From Arenicella sp. (GTDB lineage: Bacteria; Pseudomonadota; Gammaproteobacteria; Arenicellales; Arenicellaceae), in assembly GCA_023301745.1 (NCBI GenBank), contig JALZVW010000059.1:1-44199 (forward strand): a DNA stretch of 44,199 nt. Direction: 5' to 3'. The notes beneath the pieces were generated by a model. That model searched no databases. It had not been told where the DNA came from and saw only the letters and a program-made list of their open reading frames with translations. The position numbers and the translations under genes are program-made. Within the stretch, counting starts at the first letter, position 1; each line of letters begins with the position of its first letter. Positions 33,491-42,140 of the stretch are shown piece by piece.

Positions 33491-35863
33491 CTAAACCTCC
33501 TTGTAGGCTTTGATTAGGCGTTCGTTGTATTCTCCATTTATAAACGGAATAGCCCGAATATTGTCTTCATTGACATTAACTTTTCGGCTAATAATTTCGG
33601 CCTTTTCTTGTGCTGCTCTTTGTCGGTCTCCATCGTTATTTCTGGCTATTAGGCACGCGATTTTAATCACCCGGGCGTACCAGTACCTAGGCGCCAAGAA
33701 AGATGAACGTTCAGCCGCCTCTATTGATTTGTCTAATTCTGATGAAAAATAATAAGCGGCTGCCAACTCAGCAAGACTGTGAAATCGATAATAGTCAGAA
33801 GGGTTCAGCGCTAACGCATGACGAATATCGTTTGGCGCAAGCTCGGGCTTAGCCACTAAAAGATTTGCGCTGCCGCGAGACGAATAAGCAAAAGAGAGAC
33901 TCGGGTTCAAGCGTATCGCTTCGTCAAAGAAAGCAATCGCGCTCGCGGCCTGATTTCGCATGATTGCAATCGCGCCTAAGTAAGCATGAACTCGCCCGTC
34001 TGACCTATCCATTAATAACGCTTTGCGGCATAAACGACTCGACTCTTCTAGGTCATGATCAGTTTCTTCGATTCCATGAGCCGACCAAGCTTTCCAAAAA
34101 TACCACCATGCGAGTGCCACCAGAGCTTCCGATTGGTACTCGTCTCGTTCTAACGCCCGCTCATATAATTTTCTGGCCCGCGCGACGCCGGTCGATGTGC
34201 GCCGAGCCATATGCCAATGGCCACGATGCACTAACTGCCATGTCGTTAAGTCATCAATACGGCTCTCATAAGCGCGAACTTGTTCGTGTTTTCCAAGCTC
34301 TTGCAGCAAGTGTGCGGTTATCTTGGTTGCAACTCGCTCTTGTAGTTGCATGATCTCGGTTATTTTTACCGAAAACGATTCGGACCAAATTATGCGATTA
34401 GACGCAACACTCTCTAACGTCACTACAATGCTAAGCACGGCGTTAGACACTTTAACCGAGCCGCCTAGAATATAGTTAACCCTTAGGTCTTTGGCCGCGG
34501 CTTTTGAATTACCACTTTCGTACTCGTAGGAAAAACTAGAATTACGTGAAATCACATTGAGCCAATGATTATTTGAAAGCGCGACAATAATGTCGTCAGC
34601 CAAGCCTTCACACATATACTCATCAACCGAGTCATCGGACACTCTAAACGGCAACACACCAATTGATGGTCCGTCGTCATCGTTCAAACCCATATCCAAG
34701 GGTTGTTTCATCAAACCCGAAGTCGACTCCGTTAGTGCGACAGCGTGAGACACACGAAACAACCGAATCGGCTTCGATAGTTTGCCAACCGAACACTCTT
34801 TGTCAAACACGAATTGATAGTCAACCTTTCCTTGAACCAAGGCCGCAGAGGCTTCAGTAATCATGACCAAGCCTCGCTCGCTGATATTGCTCGCTTCATA
34901 AGCAATATCACATTCGGTTCCGTACAAGCGATTTTTCTCTCGATAGGCCACACCGCTATTAATGCCAATACCAATACTTAAACGGCTCTGAGCGGCCCCT
35001 TCTTTAAAGGCATCATGCAAACGGTCAATCAAGCCCATTGCCAGACGCACGGCATCATAAGGCCTCGCAAACTCGACTAGAACATGGTGCCGCTGAACAT
35101 CAAATACTCGGCCACCACTTTCTGCGGCGCCGTCTCGAATCATCGCAAGGCCATCGTTAAATTCAGAGGTGCTTGCTTCTCGCTGTGAATCGCCCAAGCG
35201 AACCACAACGGCGGTAACCATCACCTTTTGACCCAAGTTATCGAGCTCTGAGGCTTGCGAATTAGCAAGCTGCAAACCCGATGAGCCTCGCTCTATTTGT
35301 TTGGCAACACGCCGCTGCCAAACTTGACGCTCGAGTGTCAACCAGTCCTCGAACTCTGGGTCTCGGATATCCATACCCTCCAGCAAATCTTCATTCAGTG
35401 CACGTTCAAGCACCGCACTATCATCATCTAATAGAATTAAGCTTTCTGTATCAATGTTGATTTTACTAAGATCTAAGGATATCGATTTTTTATCGGCTAA
35501 AATTATCTCGACGCCGAGGTTTCCTAATACCCTGCGAGCGTCTAACAGGGCTTGGCGTAAGCTCGCGCCAGCCTGTTCTTCACTTCGGTCGCTCCAAAGC
35601 TTATCGCGTATCCATACGCGGGTTCGAGTAGCACGAGGCGACAGAGCCAACATTGCCAACATGGCGCAGGTCTTCTGTGTTTTGGGCGTTATTACATTCC
35701 CTTGTGTGTCGGTGATGGCAAACGGACCAAGCAGAAAAAAGCGACATGCTATCTGCTCGGTAACAACAGGTTCAAAACTCACGCTCTGTGCTCCTATGCT
35801 GTTCTCAAAGCCATACAACACATCGTATTTCGCCTTGCTTGTAATCTCTACATTCGCCTGCAT
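33491..35863 (-). CDS. Regulator: winged helix + degenerate cyclase + TolB-like + TPR
   Basis: 790 residues from the ATG at 35863, chosen for AAAAGGGG eight bases upstream; the frame also has an ATG at 35923 with no Shine-Dalgarno sequence. Residues about 40-115 are an OmpR/SARP-type winged helix ('RTRVWIRDKLWSDRSEEQAGASLRQALLDARR'). About 210-360 is a class III nucleotide-cyclase-like domain in which the metal-binding Asp positions are lost (VVVRLGDS, VQRHHVLVEF). About 405-525 is a TolB-like domain ('IGVLPFRVSD...EGLADDIIVALS'). The rest is TPR repeats. It is probably the activator of the coupled P450-peroxidase gene and of itself. Confidence 0.88.
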   Translation of the reverse strand: MQANVEITSKAKYDVLYGFENSIGAQSVSFEPVVTEQIACRFFLLGPFAITDTQGNVITPKTQKTCAMLAMLALSPRATRTRVWIRDKLWSDRSEEQAGASLRQALLDARRVLGNLGVEIILADKKSISLDLSKINIDTESLILLDDDSAVLERALNEDLLEGMDIRDPEFEDWLTLERQVWQRRVAKQIERGSSGLQLANSQASELDNLGQKVMVTAVVVRLGDSQREASTSEFNDGLAMIRDGAAESGGRVFDVQRHHVLVEFARPYDAVRLAMGLIDRLHDAFKEGAAQSRLSIGIGINSGVAYREKNRLYGTECDIAYEASNISERGLVMITEASAALVQGKVDYQFVFDKECSVGKLSKPIRLFRVSHAVALTESTSGLMKQPLDMGLNDDDGPSIGVLPFRVSDDSVDEYMCEGLADDIIVALSNNHWLNVISRNSSFSYEYESGNSKAAAKDLRVNYILGGSVKVSNAVLSIVVTLESVASNRIIWSESFSVKITEIMQLQERVATKITAHLLQELGKHEQVRAYESRIDDLTTWQLVHRGHWHMARRTSTGVARARKLYERALERDEYQSEALVALAWWYFWKAWSAHGIEETDHDLEESSRLCRKALLMDRSDGRVHAYLGAIAIMRNQAASAIAFFDEAIRLNPSLSFAYSSRGSANLLVAKPELAPNDIRHALALNPSDYYRFHSLAELAAAYYFSSELDKSIEAAERSSFLAPRYWYARVIKIACLIARNNDGDRQRAAQEKAEIISRKVNVNEDNIRAIPFINGEYNERLIKAYKEV

Positions 35864-35938
35864 AGTAACAACCCCTTTTACACTCGTCAAATAGACATCT
35901 ATGGCCCAAACTGACACCGGCATTGATCATTGTGCAGC

Positions 35939-35969
35939 GAGTACCTGCTACGCTAAGTAGCAGGTACTC
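35939..35969. repeat. Perfect 13-base hairpin in the regulator's leader
   Basis: GAGTACCTGCTAC (35939-35951) and GTAGCAGGTACTC (35957-35969) around GCTAA. It lies 76 bases before the regulator ATG, downstream of the TTAACG repeat, so it would fold in the leader RNA. No U-run follows on either strand, which makes a terminator unlikely. Confidence 0.7.
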
Positions 35970-36019
35970 CACCGGTTTCCCCCCCCGGCAATAACAATGC
36001 CTTCCTAGTATTATTTTTT

Positions 36020-36036
36020 CGTTAATTTTCCGTTAA
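36020..36036 (-). promoter_or_regulatory. Direct repeat TTAACG-N5-TTAACG, site A (upstream of regulator)
   Basis: Minus strand: TTAACG twice with an 11-base period, followed by seven bases and AATACT, a plausible -10. Same hexamer, same spacing and same strand as site B at 29264-29280. The layout fits binding by the regulator's own SARP/OmpR-like domain. Confidence 0.6.
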
Positions 36037-36385
36037 TTGAAAAAGTAATTCAGCGTTCAGTCGATAAACGCCCACGTCACGCGTTAGCCTCTTCTGATCC
36101 GATGTCACTCGCTTCTCTAAATAAGGAGGCCATCTTCATTACCCCCCACAAGACCACTAAAAAAATCACACAGACTAACCAGTAAAGAGACCCTGACCTC
36201 TACTAGCAAAGTTTCAAGATATTCCTAAAAGTACAATAAAACTATACTTATAGTTACTAAATTAGAACTAAATCTATAAAAGTTTACAATATGGATACTT
36301 GAATACATTCTTAGCTCTCTACTATTCAAACCGATACTTCAACCGTGTTGGTCAAACAGACACTCAATGAGTGCAGGAGCTAACA

Positions 36386-38521
36386 ATGAATACGCTAGTA
36401 AAACGATTTAAATCAGCCACGATCACCTTAGGGTGTGTCTTGCTTAGCCTTTCTCAAGCAAACGCCAGTGGGCTTCTCACGGCTAAAGGCAGTGGCACCG
36501 AATTACTCATTCAAGACCATGTAGTGAATGTCACCATCGAAGATGGGTATGCAATCACGACCGTCGAAAACACATTCTTCAACCCATCAAATACCGAGCT
36601 AGAAGCTATTTATGAGTTTCCGGTTCCGAAAAATGGCACCGTCGCCGAGTTCACTGTTTGGATCGACGACCAGCCGGTCATTGGTGAAGTGGTCGAGAAA
36701 GCCCGTGCGAGGCAACTCTACGAAACTGAAAAGCAAGCCGGCCGTGATGCCGGCCTGACTGAGAAAAAATCAATCTTCGGCTTTGAATCTAGCGTGTCGC
36801 CGGTACGCGCACAGCAAACAACTAAGACACGCTTGGTCTATATGCAAGCTGCTGACATTGAAGGCGGCATTGGCCGCTATGTTTACCCTCTAGAAGACGG
36901 CGGTACCGACCAGGCCAAATTAGATTTTTGGCAAACCAACAACAAGGTAAATGGGGCGTTTAGCTTTGACTTAAACCTTCGTTCAAGCTTTGCGGTTGAC
37001 GCTGTTCGCGCACCGGCACACGCACATGCGGTGATTTCTAACAGCGATTATCAAAACTGGAAGATCGCAATCAAGCAAAACGGCACCGCCACGGCGTCTC
37101 CAATTATTGGCGAGCCTACCGCTATTAGCACCATTAACCAGTTAGATGAACGCGTTGCGGAGTTTGAAGCACCAACCTCGACGGGTGGTAACGCCTTGAA
37201 TCAAGATGTTGTTGTTTACTGGCGCTTGCAACAAGACTTACCTGGGGCCATTGAGCTTGTTGCTCACAGAGAACCAGGTGATCGCCGTGGCACCTTTATG
37301 TTGACGGTAACTCCAGGGGTTGATCTACAGCCAATTACCGAGGGCCGAGATTGGATCTTTGTGCTCGACCGTTCGGGTTCAATGTCAGGCAAGTACCAAA
37401 CGTTGATGGACGCCACCAGCCAAGCCTTAAGTAAACTTGGCAATGATGATCGTTTTCGCATACTGCTATTCGATGACCAAGTTGACGAGCTAAGTGCTGG
37501 TTGGATGGCCGCTGATGAGATATCACTCTCTAAGATTACCCAAGCCCTTAACAATTCAGCGCCGCGGGGAAGCACTGACCTTTATAAAGGTTTAAGCGCC
37601 GCAATGAGCAAACTAGACAGTGACCGAACCTCGAGTATCGTGCTGATCACCGATGGCGTTGCCAATGTAGGTAAAACTGAGAAGCAAGACTTTATTAATC
37701 TAATGAGCCAACAGGATGTACGTTTGTTCACCGCCATTATGGGTAATGGCACAAACCGCCCCATGCTTGAAAGCATGACGCGTGCGTCTAAAGGCTTTGC
37801 TACGAATGTGTCAAACAGTGATGACATTATGGGAGTAATGTTGAGCGCGCTTGAAAAAGTTAAATATGAGGCGATGCACGATGTCAGCCTAAACATCAAA
37901 GGCCTAAAAACATCAGACTTAGTCTCGAGCAAGGTATCAACACTCTACCGTGGACAACAGATGGTCATCTTTGGTCACTACTATGGCGACGGCCAAGCGC
38001 TGGCGGTGCTGAACGCGAAAATCTCTGGGGAAAGCAAACAATACAAAACCAAGTTTTCCTTTCCGAAAGAGGCCACCAATAACCCTGAGGTAGAACGCCT
38101 ATGGGCCTATGCCAATATTCAGAGTCTTAATGACAAAGCTAGCTACCTAGGCACAAGCGCAGAAGACTACCGCTCGGCGATTGTTGGTACCGCCATAGAA
38201 TACGGATTGGTTACCGACTTTACCTCGATGATCGTGATGCGAGACGAACAGTTTGAAGCAAACGGAATCAAGCGCAATAACCGTAAGCGCCGTGAAACCG
38301 AGCAGAGCGCAAAGGCCAAGCGTTCGGCCGCGCCAGTCGCACAGCGACAAGTAGACCAAAACGCACCCGCGTTTCCGCAAAAACGACCTAGCTATAGTCG
38401 CGGCGGTGGCGGTGGTGGCGGTGGCGGTGGCGGCGCTATTAATCCGCTAACGCTACTCATGCTACTGCCAATTGCGTTCGCATGGTTAAGACGCAGAACC
38501 GCTATCAACAAGAACGCCTAA
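36386..38521 (+). CDS. VIT/VWA surface protein with GlyGly-CTERM tail
   Basis: 711 residues from the ATG at 36386, with AGGAG seven bases upstream; the frame also opens at a GTG at 36371. Signal peptide (ending QANAS), VIT domain (about residues 25-155, as in inter-alpha-trypsin inhibitor heavy chains) and VWA domain with an intact MIDAS: DRSGS about 327-331, a Thr in RGSTDLY and Asp in LITDG. The end is a run of about ten Gly (near 675), a hydrophobic segment and RRR, which is the GlyGly-CTERM sorting signal. The rhombosortase that processes such tails is the next gene. Likely an exported, surface-attached metal-dependent adhesin. Confidence 0.93.
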   Translation: MNTLVKRFKSATITLGCVLLSLSQANASGLLTAKGSGTELLIQDHVVNVTIEDGYAITTVENTFFNPSNTELEAIYEFPVPKNGTVAEFTVWIDDQPVIGEVVEKARARQLYETEKQAGRDAGLTEKKSIFGFESSVSPVRAQQTTKTRLVYMQAADIEGGIGRYVYPLEDGGTDQAKLDFWQTNNKVNGAFSFDLNLRSSFAVDAVRAPAHAHAVISNSDYQNWKIAIKQNGTATASPIIGEPTAISTINQLDERVAEFEAPTSTGGNALNQDVVVYWRLQQDLPGAIELVAHREPGDRRGTFMLTVTPGVDLQPITEGRDWIFVLDRSGSMSGKYQTLMDATSQALSKLGNDDRFRILLFDDQVDELSAGWMAADEISLSKITQALNNSAPRGSTDLYKGLSAAMSKLDSDRTSSIVLITDGVANVGKTEKQDFINLMSQQDVRLFTAIMGNGTNRPMLESMTRASKGFATNVSNSDDIMGVMLSALEKVKYEAMHDVSLNIKGLKTSDLVSSKVSTLYRGQQMVIFGHYYGDGQALAVLNAKISGESKQYKTKFSFPKEATNNPEVERLWAYANIQSLNDKASYLGTSAEDYRSAIVGTAIEYGLVTDFTSMIVMRDEQFEANGIKRNNRKRRETEQSAKAKRSAAPVAQRQVDQNAPAFPQKRPSYSRGGGGGGGGGGGAINPLTLLMLLPIAFAWLRRRTAINKNA

Positions 38522-38533
38522 GCCGTGAACAAA

Positions 38534-38555
38534 CACTTCACAGGGATGTGAAGTG
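38534..38555 (+). repeat. Hairpin between VIT/VWA and rhombosortase genes
   Basis: CACTTCAC and GTGAAGTG, perfect 8-base arms, six-base loop, 13 bases after the VIT/VWA stop. Only short T-runs follow (CCTAATTCTT), so it may be an attenuator or mRNA-stabilising hairpin that sets a lower level of rhombosortase. Confidence 0.6.
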
Positions 38556-38603
38556 CCTAATTCTTAAATAAATAGTGTTATAAAAACTAGACGGAAATTA
38601 ATC

Positions 38604-39200
38604 ATGAGATTACCAATAATCACAATCGGCATAGCGATTTTCACTACGGCTTTGTACTTCATTGGCGGAGCAATGCCTGAACAACTGCTATGGCACCAAG
38701 GCGAATCTTTAAGAGTTTGGCAGTGGGTCACGGCACATGTTTCGCACATAAGCATTGAACACCTAACGTGGAATGTCGCCGCGCTACTAATTTTGGGCAG
38801 CATCGTCGAACAAACATCGCGCAAGGTCTTAGGCTTAGCGGCCTTAGCGGGTGTCATCGGTGTCAATATTTATTTAGCCACTTTCTTTTCGCTAAGCGCT
38901 TACGCTGGGTTATCGGGTGCGCTGAACGCACTACTCATCACCGCACTCTATTTTTTATATCAACAAGTCGGCTACAAACTGGCCAGCGCGATCACCCTTG
39001 TTCTTTCATTGGCTAAAATCATAGTTGAATACAGCTTCGAGCTATCTCTATTTTCTAAATTGCCATGGCCTTCGGTGCCTCAAGCGCATTTGGCCGGTTT
39101 AATTGGCGGCGCGGTTCTGGTGTTATTTCTAGAAGTACGTAAGCGAAGGTTACTCAATAGCGAACTGGTAAGCTTCAACGAATTATTGCCTGAGCGTTAG
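38604..39200 (+). CDS. rrtA: Rhombosortase
   Basis: 198 residues, an integral membrane rhomboid-type serine protease of the compact rhombosortase kind (about six segments). The rhomboid catalytic features are intact: HLTWN at 53-57 (HxxxN), GLSGALNAL with Ser104 and AHLAGLIGG with His162. Rhombosortases recognise GlyGly-CTERM tails, and the gene immediately upstream ends in one, so the pair is a dedicated enzyme-substrate unit. It starts 82 bases after the VIT/VWA stop, across a hairpin. Confidence 0.9.
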   Translation: MRLPIITIGIAIFTTALYFIGGAMPEQLLWHQGESLRVWQWVTAHVSHISIEHLTWNVAALLILGSIVEQTSRKVLGLAALAGVIGVNIYLATFFSLSAYAGLSGALNALLITALYFLYQQVGYKLASAITLVLSLAKIIVEYSFELSLFSKLPWPSVPQAHLAGLIGGAVLVLFLEVRKRRLLNSELVSFNELLPER

Positions 39201-39384
39201 AAAAATCGGCATTGATGGGCTCGGGCAGCGCCAGGAACTGCGAATAGAGAAACGCTAATCGCATGCTAATCAACAGTGACATTTCACTCAAAGACCACGG
39301 CATAATATTGAATCACAGCCACCAACACAGTTATAGTAGAGTGAAGCTTAATTCCTACTCTAGGAACTGGAAACCATTGGACCT

Positions 39385-40098
39385 ATGAATCAAGAGACTG
39401 AAGTAAATATAGAAAAACAACGAGCGTTGAGCATTGCTTCAAACCAAGGCTGGTTTGAAGGCCTAAATAGTGATGAAATTACCCGCTTAGTTGAGTTATC
39501 TAAAATCAGAAACTACCAGGCTGAAGAATTAGTCTATGTACCTGGCGAAAAGCAGGATAATCTTTACTGTATTATTGAAGGCCTGGTCAAAGTCTCTCTT
39601 GTTAATGAGCAAGGTGATACCTTTCCATTAACCATCTGGGAAGCAGGCAATTGGTTTGGCGAAGGGGCTCTTAGTCAAGGATCCGTCATGCCCGTGGAAG
39701 CCTCTGCGCACGTTGACACCAAGGTGTTGGTTTTGCCAATCGCTGAGATTGACAACGCGCTGGAGAATGGAATCACATTTTATAAAAACATTGTACAAGA
39801 CATGATCGGTCGAACTCAGCTGTTGTATCGACTGGTAGACATGTTGTTATTTAAGACGCTACGAGCCAGGCTGGCGGCTAGAATATTGCATTTAATCAAA
39901 TTATTTGGAGAACCCTGCTCTGATGGAGTAAGGCTGCCATTGGAATTCAGCCAATCAGACTTCGCTCAAATGAGCGGCGGTTCTAGACAACGGGTCAATA
40001 GAATAATGGGCGAGTGGTACAGCAGTGGCATTATGACCAAGCAGGAAAAACGATATGTGGTTCATAACCTTCAAGGCTTAGAAGCCGAGACCACTTAG
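39385..40098 (+). CDS. Crp/Fnr family transcriptional regulator
   Basis: 237 residues. Cyclic-nucleotide-binding-like beta-roll at about 25-140 ('YQAEELVYVPGEKQDNLYCIIEGLVKV' split over several strands, 'WFGEGAL'), dimer helix at about 145-170, and winged helix at about 175-225 ('FSQSDFAQMSGGSRQRVNRIM'). No Fnr-type N-terminal Cys cluster is present, so oxygen sensing by an iron-sulfur cluster is unlikely. The exact ligand is unknown. The MFS transporter gene follows on the same strand after about 215 bases and is a possible target. Confidence 0.92.
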   Translation: MNQETEVNIEKQRALSIASNQGWFEGLNSDEITRLVELSKIRNYQAEELVYVPGEKQDNLYCIIEGLVKVSLVNEQGDTFPLTIWEAGNWFGEGALSQGSVMPVEASAHVDTKVLVLPIAEIDNALENGITFYKNIVQDMIGRTQLLYRLVDMLLFKTLRARLAARILHLIKLFGEPCSDGVRLPLEFSQSDFAQMSGGSRQRVNRIMGEWYSSGIMTKQEKRYVVHNLQGLEAETT

Positions 40099-40313
40099 CA
40101 AAAATCGGCGCGCATTCAAATGAGAAAGATAGCGCCCTGAGAGCATAAACCCTTCTCGCCCTACATAATTGGTGTAAGCGGTGAAGCAATTCAGCTCAAT
40201 CACTTTTCTTTAAGGCCGACCTGATACTCTGGAGTGGATTAAAAATAAGTTTTAAGAATAATTATAATTTGAAATAAAAAGTGTCTGACAACAGATCACT
40301 AAAAGGAGCGCTT

Positions 40314-41645
40314 ATGAGCCAACCCAAGATGGCCGAGACAAGTAACTATCGTACATTTGTATTATGGCTGCTGACACTGGCCTATATCTTTAGCTTTATC
40401 GACCGTCAGATCATGGGAGCTCTCTCCCCGAGCATAAAGGCCGACCTTGGCTTTGAAGACTGGCAACTGGGCTTATTAAAAGGTTTTGGTTTCGCGCTTT
40501 TATATACCACCGTTGGAATACCAATCGCTTGGTTAGCTGATCGCTACAATCGCACCAAAATCATAGGCGCCTCAGTTTTCCTTTGGAGCCTTTTCACAGC
40601 GTTAACTGGTATGGCTAATAGTTTCTTAACCATGCTGCTTGCCAGAACGGGCGTTGGCATCGGCGAAGCCGGAGGGTCGCCGCCTTCACACTCAATCATC
40701 TCTGATCTATACCCTAAAGAACAACGCGCCAGTGCCTTAGGCGTCTACTCTCTGGGCATACCCATTGGTATCGCGTTCTCGTATATTCTTGCCGGCATAC
40801 TGGTCGAAACCTTAGGATGGCGAGGAACGCTTATTTCTCTTGGTGTCGCCGGGGTGATTCTAGCGCTGGTCATCGCTTTGGTTGTACGTGAGCCAAAGCG
40901 CGGTCAGATGGAAGGCGAAAATATTGTCCTAAAACCGGTTGGCATTGGCGAGTCTATTAAGACACTGTCGAAGATACCAAGTTGGTGGGCGATGTGTATG
41001 GGCATCGCATGGGTGAGCTTTGGCGGTTATGCCGTTGCGAATTGGGGGGTCGATTATATTGTTCGTTTTCTACCTGAATATGCTCCGGGGCTTGGTAATG
41101 GAAAGTTTCGTTGGCTAATGCTAATGCTTGGCTTAGTACATCTTGTCGGCTATGGCGCCGGCACCTACTATGGAGCGGTAATTACTGAAAAATTAGCTAA
41201 AAAAAATATTAGTGCCTATGGCTGGCTACCCGCCGTTGTATTGTTGGTTGGCGTGCCTGCGCTGATAGCGGCATTCTGGGTTCAAAATATCTACTTACAC
41301 CTTGCACTGGTAACGGTGTACTTAGTTTCAGCGGGTGTATATCTAGGCCCTAGCTTTGCAGCGGCGCAAACGCTAGCGCCGATCAACATGCGAGCAATGT
41401 CTACCGCGCTGTTCTTTCTTATTTTAAATTTAATCGCTCTTGGTGGCGGGCCAACCTATGTTGGCCTTGCGAGTTCAGCGTTAACAGAACAATATGGAGA
41501 GGTGCATGCTTTGCGCTTATCGATTACGTCACTGATCGTTCCTTATATAGTTTCGATAATAGCCTTCTTCTGGGCGGCTAAAACCTTGCCTAAAGACTGG
41601 GCCGAGGCTGAAGCTCGTAATAAGCGAATGGCCGCTGGCGACTAA
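40314..41645 (+). CDS. MFS transporter, spinster-like
   Basis: 443 residues from the ATG at 40314, chosen because AAAGGAG lies just before it; the frame also opens at a GTG at 40281. Twelve hydrophobic segments are expected. The 'SFIDRQIMGALSPSIKADLGF' start, 'GIPIAWLADRYNRTKII' loop (MFS motif A) and 'RTGVGIGEAGGSPPSHSIISD' are typical of spinster-like MFS proteins. The substrate cannot be inferred. It ends at a strong bidirectional terminator. Confidence 0.92.
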   Translation: MSQPKMAETSNYRTFVLWLLTLAYIFSFIDRQIMGALSPSIKADLGFEDWQLGLLKGFGFALLYTTVGIPIAWLADRYNRTKIIGASVFLWSLFTALTGMANSFLTMLLARTGVGIGEAGGSPPSHSIISDLYPKEQRASALGVYSLGIPIGIAFSYILAGILVETLGWRGTLISLGVAGVILALVIALVVREPKRGQMEGENIVLKPVGIGESIKTLSKIPSWWAMCMGIAWVSFGGYAVANWGVDYIVRFLPEYAPGLGNGKFRWLMLMLGLVHLVGYGAGTYYGAVITEKLAKKNISAYGWLPAVVLLVGVPALIAAFWVQNIYLHLALVTVYLVSAGVYLGPSFAAAQTLAPINMRAMSTALFFLILNLIALGGGPTYVGLASSALTEQYGEVHALRLSITSLIVPYIVSIIAFFWAAKTLPKDWAEAEARNKRMAAGD

Positions 41646-41661
41646 TCATCTATTCGGTGTT

Positions 41662-41695
41662 ACTAATTAAGCCCCGCAACGCGGGCTTAATTAGT
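41662..41695. terminator. Strong bidirectional terminator after the MFS gene
   Basis: ACTAATTAAGCCC (41662-41674) pairs perfectly with GGGCTTAATTAGT (41683-41695) over 13 bases with a small GC-rich tip. A/T-rich lower stems on both sides allow termination from either strand. It also bounds the receptor-gene remnant. Confidence 0.75.
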
Positions 41696-41841
41696 CTTGC
41701 TTGCTGTTGAAATTTGACCCATTGCGAATTTATGCGATAGGCAGAATAGCCCCCTGCGCGCGCGTGTGGAATTAGCGTGCTCTAGAATTACCCTTAGCAA
41801 CGACTGAGATATGGGCCCCGCCGCAGTAAGGGTGATGGTAC

Positions 41842-42105
41842 TTAGAAATCCATACGAATTCCGATTTCCCAACGACTACTCGGGGCTGGTGCAAAGTCCT
41901 TAACAATGGAACCATGGTGTCGCTGTTCGTCGTCTGTCAGGTTACGCCCATGGAGGAACAGATTTACTTCATGGCCTGCGACAGCCAGAGTGCGCTGTAT
42001 AAAAAGACTGACATCTTCATAGCTGTCGGTTGGCAGCTCGAACCCTGCGAAACGACCCTGACTACTCACACGCAAATAATCAACGCTGGTTTCCCAAACA
42101 TCATT
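41842..42105 (-). pseudogene. 3' remnant of a TonB-dependent receptor gene, inverted
   Basis: About 88 codons in frame, ending at the natural stop (RMDF, TAA). They encode the last strands of a TonB-dependent receptor barrel: 'WETSVDYLRVSS', 'DSYEDVSLFIQRTL', 'VNLFLHGRNLTDDEQRHH', 'WEIGIRMDF'. The C-terminal aromatic residue is kept. Upstream (above about 42105) the homology stops near the Zur-like box. The fragment looks like the ZnuD-like class that the intact receptor at 42514 belongs to and points the opposite way. It is probably a relic of duplication and inversion; it cannot make a working receptor. Confidence 0.75.
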
Positions 42106-42119
42106 TCTCCAAGGCAGGC

Positions 42120-42133
42120 AATGTGATAACATT
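42120..42133. promoter_or_regulatory. Zur-like box
   Basis: AATGTGATAACATT differs at one base from the palindrome AATGTTATAACATT, the core of Zur (zinc uptake regulator) boxes in gammaproteobacteria. It ends seven bases before the ATG of the small His-containing gene and precedes the ZnuD-like receptor, the expected place for zinc repression. Confidence 0.55.
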
Positions 42134-42140
42134 ACCTTAT

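Larger units (their letters stand above)
35924..36385. other. Divergent intergenic region, regulator / VIT-VWA
   Basis: 462 bases between the regulator (minus) and VIT/VWA (plus) genes. It holds the 13-base hairpin at 35939-35969, a run of eight C (35981-35990 region) and the TTAACG repeat at 36020-36036. The half near the VIT/VWA gene is A+T rich and presumably carries its promoter; I cannot pick out hexamers with confidence. No gene seen. Confidence 0.5.

Noticed and set aside
41687-41872. 61-residue minus-strand frame after the MFS terminator
   Set aside because: No recognisable content, overlaps the receptor remnant in another frame and has no ribosome site.
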